Under the pieces are notes generated by a model. It had not been told where the DNA came from. It saw only the letters and a program-made list of their open reading frames with translations, and made no database searches. The position numbers and the translations under genes were made by a program. From Candidatus Methylomirabilota bacterium (GTDB lineage Bacteria > Methylomirabilota > Methylomirabilia > Methylomirabilales > JACQHM01), in the NCBI GenBank assembly GCA_016199025.1, contig JACQHM010000274.1:1-11353 (forward strand): a stretch of DNA of 11,353 nucleotides, written 5' to 3'. Shown here piece by piece: positions 6,060-11,353 of the stretch. Every line of letters begins with the position of its first letter. Position 1 is the first letter of the stretch.

Positions 6060-7202
6060 ATGGCTGAGACAGTTCAGGCTCCGGTGGAGGAGCGCACCAA
6101 GGACCGGATGGAGGAGATGTATGTCAACATGGGACCCCAGCATCCCTCCACCCATGGGGTCCTCCGGCTCCTCTTGAAGCTGGATGGGGAGGTGGTCCTG
6201 GAATGCACCCCCTACATCGGCTACCTCCACCGCTGCCATGAAAAGATCGGGGAGAACCGGACCTATACTCAGGTCATCCCCTACACAGATCGCTTGGATT
6301 ATCTCGCCTCCATGTACAACAACTGGGGGTACGTCCTGGCCGTGGAGCGTCTCTTCGGTGGCGACATCAAGATCCCGGAGCGGGCCGAGTACATCCGATT
6401 AATCCTGGGGGAGCTGCAGCGGATCGCCTCCCACCTCATCTGGCTCGGGACCTTCGGCCTGGATCTTGGTAACTTCACCATCTTCATGTACTGCTTCCGG
6501 GAGCGGGAGATGATCCTGGACCTCTTCGAGTCGGTTTCCGGCCAGCGCCTGAACTACTCCTTCTACCGGATCGGCGGGGTGGCTTTGGACCTCCCCGACT
6601 CCTTCGTCTCCGACTGCAAGGCCTTCCTGGAATGGTTCAAGCCCCGCCTTCCGGAATACGACGCCATCACCACGGACAATATCATCTGGCAGAAGCGGAC
6701 CCAGGGGTTGGGGATCCTCCCCAAGGACATCGCGCTGAGCTGCGCCGCCAGCGGCCCGATGCTCCGGGCCTCCGGGATCAAGTGGGATCTTCGAAGGGAA
6801 GACCCTTATGGGATCTACAATCGGTTTGAGTTCGACATCCCCGTTGGCGAGAACGGGGATGTCTGGGACCGGTTCTGGGTCCGGCGCCGGGAGATGGAGG
6901 AGAGCGTCAAGATCGTCGAGCAGGCCCTGGAGCAGCTTCCCCCCGGCGAGGTCATGGGCAAGGTCCCGAAGAAGCTGGCCCCTCCTCCAGGGGATCTCTA
7001 CTCCCGGGTGGAGTCCCCCAGGGGGGAGCTCGGGTTCTACCTCGTCTCCGACGGTTCCACGAAACCTTATCGCTACAAGGTCCGTTCTCCAGCCTTCGTC
7101 AACTTGAGCACGCTTCCCTCTATCGCCCCAGGCCATCTGGTAGCCGACATGGTGGCCATCCTGGGATCCATCGACATCGTCCTGGGCGAAGTGGACCGCT
7201 GA
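6060..7202 (+). CDS. nuoD: NADH-quinone oxidoreductase subunit D (NuoD, 49 kDa)
   Basis: NuoD lines the quinone reduction site of complex I and descends from the large subunit of [NiFe] hydrogenases. The product is 380 residues from ATG 6060. It contains MGPQHPSTHG (residues 24-33), where His32 corresponds to the quinone-contacting histidine (His38 in Thermus). It also contains YTDRLDYL, where Tyr81 sits 49 residues further on, matching Thermus Tyr87. GYLHRCHEKIGE (54-65) and the family C-terminus IDIVLGEVDR are intact, and no hydrogenase-type nickel cysteines are seen. GAGGTG (6048-6053) is spaced 6 nt from ATG 6060, favouring it over GTG 6051. The gene follows nuoC after 15 nt. nuoEFG do not follow; nuoH comes 8 nt later. 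Confidence 0.97.
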   Translation: MAETVQAPVEERTKDRMEEMYVNMGPQHPSTHGVLRLLLKLDGEVVLECTPYIGYLHRCHEKIGENRTYTQVIPYTDRLDYLASMYNNWGYVLAVERLFGGDIKIPERAEYIRLILGELQRIASHLIWLGTFGLDLGNFTIFMYCFREREMILDLFESVSGQRLNYSFYRIGGVALDLPDSFVSDCKAFLEWFKPRLPEYDAITTDNIIWQKRTQGLGILPKDIALSCAASGPMLRASGIKWDLRREDPYGIYNRFEFDIPVGENGDVWDRFWVRRREMEESVKIVEQALEQLPPGEVMGKVPKKLAPPPGDLYSRVESPRGELGFYLVSDGSTKPYRYKVRSPAFVNLSTLPSIAPGHLVADMVAILGSIDIVLGEVDR

Positions 7203-7210
7203 GCCTGTCT

Positions 7211-8254
7211 ATGATCGAGCAGCTCGTCCAGAGACTCTACACCCTCAGCGCCACCTGGGACATCCCCCCCCTCGTCGTCCAGCTCCTCCTCATGGTGGTG
7301 GTGGCCGTCATCATCATCCTCTTTGTCTCCGTTTCCGTCATGTTCCTCGTCTGGTGGGAGCGGAAGATCAGTGCCCACATCCAGGCCCGTTTCGGCCCCA
7401 TGCGGGTAGGGGGATGGCATGGATGGGCTCAGAGCATCGCCGATGGGATCAAGCTCATCCTCAAGGAGGATATCGTCCCGCAGGCGGCCGACAGGATCAT
7501 CTTTGCCTTAGCTCCTATGGTCGTCTTCGCCACCGCCCTGACCCTCTACATCATCATCCCCTTTGGCCCTGGCTTAATCGTCAAGGATCTGAACATCGGC
7601 GTCCTCTTTTATATCTCCCTCTCCTCCTTGACGGTAGTCGGGATCGTCATGGCCGGCTGGAGCTCGGGGAACAAGTACTCGGCCCTCGGGGCGTTACGTT
7701 CGGCCGCTCAGGTCGTGAGCTATGAGGTCCCCCTGGTAGTCTCCGTCCTTCCGGTGATCATGCTGGCAGGCTCCCTCAGGATGACGGACATCATCGCCGC
7801 CCAGGAAAAGATCTGGTTCATTGTTCCTCAAGTGGTGGCCTTCCTCACGTTTTTCACCGCTGCCCTCGCCGAGACCAACCGTCTCCCCTTCGACATTCCC
7901 GAGGCGGAGTCGGAGCTGGTGGCCGGTTTCCACGTGGAGTACAGCGGCATCCGGTTTGCTATGTTCTTCATGGCCGAATACGCCAACATGTTTACTGTCT
8001 CGGCCATCGCCGTGACCTGCTTTTTAGGAGGATGGCGCGGCCCGGCCCTGGTTCCCTTCCTCCCAGAGAAATTCTGGGCTGTCTTTTGGTTCTTGACCAA
8101 GACCTACTTTCTGATCTTCGTCATGATATGGCTCCGCTGGACGTTGGCCCGTCTCCGGGTGGACCAACTCATGAACCTGGGCTGGAAGGTCCTCTTGCCC
8201 ATTGCTTTCCTGAACTTAGGGGTTACCGGGGTGGTGATGGTCCTCCTGGGATGA
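7211..8254 (+). CDS. nuoH: NADH-quinone oxidoreductase subunit H (NuoH/ND1)
   Basis: NuoH is the membrane subunit that forms the quinone entry channel and joins the peripheral arm to the proton-pumping arm. The 347-residue product has eight predicted membrane helices. It shows both hallmark loops: WWERKISAHIQARFGPMRVG (residues 48-67), and AETNRLPFDIPEAESELVAG (220-239) continuing into FHVEYSG. These acidic loops line the E-channel. No strong Shine-Dalgarno sequence precedes ATG 7211, which lies 8 nt after the nuoD stop, so re-initiation or coupling is likely. The gene is full length with no sign of damage. nuoI, which normally comes next, is absent. Confidence 0.97.
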   Translation: MIEQLVQRLYTLSATWDIPPLVVQLLLMVVVAVIIILFVSVSVMFLVWWERKISAHIQARFGPMRVGGWHGWAQSIADGIKLILKEDIVPQAADRIIFALAPMVVFATALTLYIIIPFGPGLIVKDLNIGVLFYISLSSLTVVGIVMAGWSSGNKYSALGALRSAAQVVSYEVPLVVSVLPVIMLAGSLRMTDIIAAQEKIWFIVPQVVAFLTFFTAALAETNRLPFDIPEAESELVAGFHVEYSGIRFAMFFMAEYANMFTVSAIAVTCFLGGWRGPALVPFLPEKFWAVFWFLTKTYFLIFVMIWLRWTLARLRVDQLMNLGWKVLLPIAFLNLGVTGVVMVLLG

Positions 8255-8270
8255 AATCGGTAGGGGGGAG

Positions 8271-8765
8271 ATGACGGCTTCTGAGATCAGCTTCTTCATC
8301 TTAGCAGTCCTCTCGGTGGCGGCGGCCCTGGTCGTCGTCTTCGGCAAAAACATCGTCCATGCGGCCCTGGCCCTTGTCCTGACCTTCTGCTCGGTGGCCG
8401 GGATCTACGTCCTCCTGGACGCGGAGTTCCTGGCGGCCGTCCAGATCCTCCTCTACGTGGGCGGGATCACCATCCTGATCCTCTTTGCCATCATGCTGAC
8501 CAGCCGGATCTCCGGCGGGGGGGTCCGGATCCTGAACGAGCAGGTAGGGGTCAGCCTTGTTGTGGTGGGGGGGCTTCTCCTCCTCATCGTCTCGGTCCTC
8601 TGGAACGCCTCCTTTGCAGGAAGCGCGCCTCCCCCTGTCCAGACCACCCCTTACATTGGGAGGCTCCTGATCACCACCTATCTCCTCCCCTTTGAGGTGG
8701 CCTCGATCCTCCTCTTGGCCGCCCTGATCGGGGCCCTCATCCTTGCCAGGAAGGAGAAGGAGTAA
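8271..8765 (+). CDS. nuoJ: NADH-quinone oxidoreductase subunit J (NuoJ/ND6)
   Basis: NuoJ is a membrane-arm subunit at the junction between the quinone module and the antiporter-like pumps. The 164-residue product has five hydrophobic helices. It carries the family segment EFLAAVQILLYVGGITILIL (about 52-71), which includes the helix with the pi-bulge typical of ND6, and a final helix ending in the polar tail ARKEKE. A G-rich tract (8263-8270) directly abuts ATG 8271. That spacing is tight, but no better start is nearby. It starts 16 nt after nuoH, where nuoI would normally sit, with no remnant of a ferredoxin-type subunit in the gap. Confidence 0.95.
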   Translation: MTASEISFFILAVLSVAAALVVVFGKNIVHAALALVLTFCSVAGIYVLLDAEFLAAVQILLYVGGITILILFAIMLTSRISGGGVRILNEQVGVSLVVVGGLLLLIVSVLWNASFAGSAPPPVQTTPYIGRLLITTYLLPFEVASILLLAALIGALILARKEKE

Positions 8766-9074
8766 ATGGTTCCGCTGCATTCCTACCTGATCCTGGGGGG
8801 GATCCTCTTCGCCATCGGCATGTTTGGCGCGCTGACGAGGAGGCATGCCATCGGGATCCTGATGTCCATCGAGCTAATGTTCAACGCCGCCAACTTGAGC
8901 TTCGTCGCCTTCTCCCGATACCTCCCTGAATCCGCCCTGAGAGGTCAGGTCTTCGCCATCTTTGTCATCACCGTGGCGGCGGCCGAGGCGGCGGTGGGCT
9001 TGGCCATCGTCCTGGGGCTCTACCGGAACTTCAAGACGGTCAACGTGGACGAAATCAACCTGATGAAATGGTGA
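8766..9074 (+). CDS. nuoK: NADH-quinone oxidoreductase subunit K (NuoK/ND4L)
   Basis: NuoK is a three-helix membrane subunit on the proton path between the E-channel and the pumps. The 102-residue product has normal length. Glu36 sits in MSIELMFNAANLSFVAFS and a second buried glutamate in VAAAEAAVGLAIVLGLYR (Glu74); these match the two functional glutamates of the family. The ATG directly follows the nuoJ stop codon, and AAGGAG at 8751-8756, inside the end of nuoJ, serves as ribosome binding site. Expression is therefore tightly coupled to nuoJ. Confidence 0.96.
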   Translation: MVPLHSYLILGGILFAIGMFGALTRRHAIGILMSIELMFNAANLSFVAFSRYLPESALRGQVFAIFVITVAAAEAAVGLAIVLGLYRNFKTVNVDEINLMKW

Positions 9075-9077
9075 GGA

Positions 9078-9102
9078 AGCCATCAGCCATCAGCCATCAG
9101 CC
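9078..9102 (+). repeat. Tandem AGCCATC heptamer (3.5 copies) between nuoK and nuoL
   Basis: Three exact copies of AGCCATC run from 9078 to 9098, followed by AGCC. They lengthen the nuoK-nuoL gap to 62 nt, while the other nuo junctions range from overlap to 16 nt. The unit matches the AGCNNTC heptamers upstream of nuoA. Confidence 0.75.
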
Positions 9103-9120
9103 CTTTGACGATTAAAACCG

Positions 9121-9128
9121 AAAGGTGG
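9121..9128 (+). promoter_or_regulatory. Ribosome binding site deciding the nuoL start
   Basis: AAAGGTGG lies 8 nt before ATG 9137. An in-frame GTG at 9125 falls inside this site and so is unlikely to be the start. Confidence 0.6.
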
Positions 9129-9136
9129 ATCTCTTA

Positions 9137-11137
9137 ATGATTGAGTACGTGTGGTTGGTGCCGTTCTTTCCCCTAGTCGGGGTCCTGATTAACGGCCTCT
9201 TCGGGAGGACCCTAATCAAGGACAGGGCCCACTGGGTAGCCGTGCTGATGACGGGCCTCTCCTTCCTGGTGGCCTTCCTGATTTTCCTTGAGGTCGTCGC
9301 TGGAAAGACCCTGAACCTGGACCTCTACACCTGGGTCTCCGTGGGCGACTTCCAGGCCACCATCGGGTTCCAGGTGGATCCCCTCTCGGCCGTCATGATG
9401 CTGGTGGTGACCTTCGTGGGGTTCCTGATCCACCTCTACTCCATTGGCTACATGCACGGCGATCCCGGCTACTGGCGCTTCTTCACCTATATGAACCTCT
9501 TCATGCTCTCCATGCTCACCCTGGTCCTGGCCAATAACTATCTTTTGCTCTTCTTAGGCTGGGAGGGGGTAGGGCTCTGTTCGTATCTCCTCATCGGTTT
9601 CTGGTTCGAGAAGAAATCGGCTGCGGACGCGGGGAAGAAGGCCTTCATCGTTAACCGGGTCGGGGACGCTGGCTTCCTCCTGGGTCTCTTTTTGATCTGG
9701 ACGACCTTCGGGAGCCTGAAGTTCTCGGAGGTCTTCCATGGGGCCGAGGAACTCCGCGAGACCTTGATCCAGCCTTCCCTCCTGGGCTTGAGCCTGGTGG
9801 GCTGGATGACCCTCCTCCTCTTCATCGGCGCCACGGGAAAGTCGGCCCAGCTCCCCCTGTACGTCTGGCTCCCCGACGCCATGGAGGGGCCGACGCCGGT
9901 CTCCGCCCTGATCCACGCGGCCACGATGGTGACGGCCGGTGTTTACATGGTGGCCAGGAACCAGCCCCTCTACGATCTTGCTCCCTTCAGCCGGGACCTG
10001 GTGGCGATCGTGGGGGCGCTGACGGCCGTCTTCGCCGCCTCCATCGCCTTGGTCCAAAATGACATCAAAAGGATCATCGCCTACTCGACCATCTCGCAGC
10101 TTGGCTACATGTTCATGGGGGCGGGGGTCGGGGCCTACGCCTCGGGGATCTTTCACCTGGCCACCCACGCCTTCTTCAAGGCCCTCCTGTTCTTGGGGGC
10201 AGGGTCTGTCATCCACGGGTTGAACGGGGAGCAGGACATCAGGAGGATGGGGGACTTAAAGCGGCACATGTCGATCACGGCCAACACGTTCCTCATCGCC
10301 GCGCTGGCGAACGCCGGGATCTTCCCCCTGGCCGGGTTCTGGTCCAAGGACGAGATCCTCTTTGCCGCGTTCTCCTCCGGCACCCGTACCGGTTTCTTCG
10401 TGTGGCTCCTCGGGATCCTGGGCGCCTTCCTCACGGCCTTCTACATGTTCCGACTCTATTTCCTGGTCTTCAAGGGGGAGTCCCGGGTGGACCACGATCT
10501 CCGGCACCACCTGCACGAGTCACCCCCTGTGATGACCCGCCCCCTGATGGTCCTCGCGTTCTTTGCAGCGGTGGCCGGCTTCTTCGGTGTCCCCCCTGAT
10601 CGGGGCCTGTACCATAGGCTCGTACTCCCCGTTTTCGAGGCCGGCCATGGGATGGCCGAGGCGTCTCACACCTCCTTCACCTTGGAGGCTGGCATGGCCT
10701 TCTTCTCCTTCTTGGTCGCCCTGGCCGGGATCGCCGTGGCCTATTCCTTCTACCTGGTCCGGACGGAGCTTCCCACGGAGCTTTCGGAGCGGTTCCGGGG
10801 GATCTACCGGCTCCTTTTCAATAAGTACTGGGTGGACGAGCTCTACAGGCTGATCTTCGTGGACTTCGGTAAGTGGGTCTGCCAGAGGCTTTGGGGCTTC
10901 GACGATCGGGTGGTGGACGGGGCGGTGAACGGGGCGAGCCTCCTCACTCTCAAAGCGAGCGGCCTCTCTGACCGGATCGATCTCAAGGGGGTGGATGGGG
11001 CCGTCAACGGGATTGCCACCGTCATCCAGGAGGGGAGCTTTGTCATGCGCTACTGGCAGACGGGACTGATCCAGAACTACATCTTCTGGATGGCTGCTGG
11101 TATCTTCGCCATGGTCGTCATCTATTTGTTCTTGTAA
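9137..11137 (+). CDS. nuoL: NADH-quinone oxidoreductase subunit L (NuoL/ND5)
   Basis: NuoL is the distal antiporter-like proton pump of complex I, related to Mrp antiporter subunit A. The 666-residue product contains the family's key charged residues: Glu143 in LGWEGVGLCSYLLIGFW, Lys235 in GATGKSAQLPLYVWLPDAME, and Lys404 in GFWSKDEIL. The segment ALIHAATMVTAGVYM follows, as expected. The C-terminal third carries the lateral helix region, with two copies of the phrase VDGAVNG about 64 residues apart in total span from FDDRVVDGAVNG to KGVDGAVNG, then a final anchor helix ending IYLFL. The gene is full length. Its usual successor nuoM does not follow within the remaining 216 nt. An Mrp-type role is less likely because complex I genes surround it. 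Confidence 0.97.
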   Translation: MIEYVWLVPFFPLVGVLINGLFGRTLIKDRAHWVAVLMTGLSFLVAFLIFLEVVAGKTLNLDLYTWVSVGDFQATIGFQVDPLSAVMMLVVTFVGFLIHLYSIGYMHGDPGYWRFFTYMNLFMLSMLTLVLANNYLLLFLGWEGVGLCSYLLIGFWFEKKSAADAGKKAFIVNRVGDAGFLLGLFLIWTTFGSLKFSEVFHGAEELRETLIQPSLLGLSLVGWMTLLLFIGATGKSAQLPLYVWLPDAMEGPTPVSALIHAATMVTAGVYMVARNQPLYDLAPFSRDLVAIVGALTAVFAASIALVQNDIKRIIAYSTISQLGYMFMGAGVGAYASGIFHLATHAFFKALLFLGAGSVIHGLNGEQDIRRMGDLKRHMSITANTFLIAALANAGIFPLAGFWSKDEILFAAFSSGTRTGFFVWLLGILGAFLTAFYMFRLYFLVFKGESRVDHDLRHHLHESPPVMTRPLMVLAFFAAVAGFFGVPPDRGLYHRLVLPVFEAGHGMAEASHTSFTLEAGMAFFSFLVALAGIAVAYSFYLVRTELPTELSERFRGIYRLLFNKYWVDELYRLIFVDFGKWVCQRLWGFDDRVVDGAVNGASLLTLKASGLSDRIDLKGVDGAVNGIATVIQEGSFVMRYWQTGLIQNYIFWMAAGIFAMVVIYLFL

Positions 11138-11353
11138 CCGTCATGTTTTCAGGGATGCCACAGCGGAATGTTATGGAACAAACAACAAGAAACTGACTTT
11201 TCCGTTCGTAACCAGAAGCGGCCATCAATGCGGCTGTGGCACTGAATGGTCATGAAAGCGCTTGAAAGCAAAGGAATTTTGGGCCACAGTCTCCTCCGCC
11301 AGAAGCCCCAGGTGCGGCTGGCAGGGGGAAAAACGGGGGACCAGGAGGCTTTA
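11138..11353. other. Post-nuoL region with a 9-bp inverted repeat; no clear gene
   Basis: TGCCACAGC (11156-11164) and GCTGTGGCA (11233-11241) form a perfect 9-bp inverted repeat around 68 nt, and GCCACAG recurs at 11283-11289. A frame starting at ATG 11246 is open to the window end (36 codons), but it has no ribosome binding site or recognisable motif. No nuoM start is visible and no terminator with a T run follows nuoL. Confidence 0.4.

Noticed and set aside
6399..7136. 245-codon minus-strand open frame within nuoD
   Set aside because: The composition is low-complexity Pro/Gly/Asp and it is antisense to a fully conserved nuoD; it is a shadow frame.
9078..9102. AGCCATC tandem copies considered as a CRISPR-like array
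   Set aside because: The 7-nt units are contiguous, with no spacers and no cas genes.
11320..11353. GTGCGGCTGGCA near the right edge as a possible group II intron 5' end
   Set aside because: It resembles the GUGYG start, but only about 40 nt are visible and no domain structure or reverse transcriptase can be judged.

Overview
The window comes from a GC-rich Gram-negative bacterium that I cannot name securely. It carries part of a System I (Ccm) cytochrome c maturation locus and a complex I (nuo) locus. The coding style and the short AGCCATC-type spacers fit an uncultivated lineage such as Desulfobacterota, NC10/Methylomirabilota, Rokubacteria or Nitrospirota; this is a guess, and no rRNA or other marker is present.

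Layout. (1) 1-2762, + strand: the C-terminal two thirds of ccmF, then ccmH (LRCPVCQN motif) and a ccmI-like TPR gene, which together form the haem ligation end of cytochrome c maturation. No ccmG/dsbE lies between ccmF and ccmH. (2) 2763-4980: an accessory island. It opens with a frameshifted HNH-endonuclease gene followed by a strong attC-like site (3314-3435) with paired RYYYAAC and GTTRRRY boxes, an 18-bp inner stem and two bulged Gs. The HNH gene starts 10 nt inside a matching cassette boundary (TTAGAC). This looks like an integron gene cassette with no integrase visible. Next come about 300 nt without a recognisable gene, a minus-strand vapBC-like toxin-antitoxin pair (4452 to 3740), and a plus-strand PIN-toxin remnant that stops at a second copy of the nonamer CGTTGGGCA. 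(3) 4981-11137, + strand: a good sigma70-type promoter, a leader with a heptameric inverted repeat, and nuoA-nuoC-nuoD-nuoH-nuoJ-nuoK-nuoL. (4) 11138-11353: no clear gene; nuoM does not follow nuoL directly.

How it works together. The Ccm proteins deliver reduced apocytochrome and ligate haem on the outer face of the inner membrane, supplying c-type cytochromes. NuoA, H, J, K and L form part of the proton-pumping membrane arm of complex I, and NuoC and NuoD form part of the quinone-side connecting module. Every subunit that carries an iron-sulfur cluster or FMN (B, E, F, G, I) is absent from its usual place, although the junctions are tight and clean. The complex would need these subunits from elsewhere in the genome.

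The most interesting items are the attC-like site with its HNH cassette in the ccm-nuo gap, and the nuo operon without cofactor-bearing subunits. The cassette is recognised from sequence and structure only; nothing was searched.
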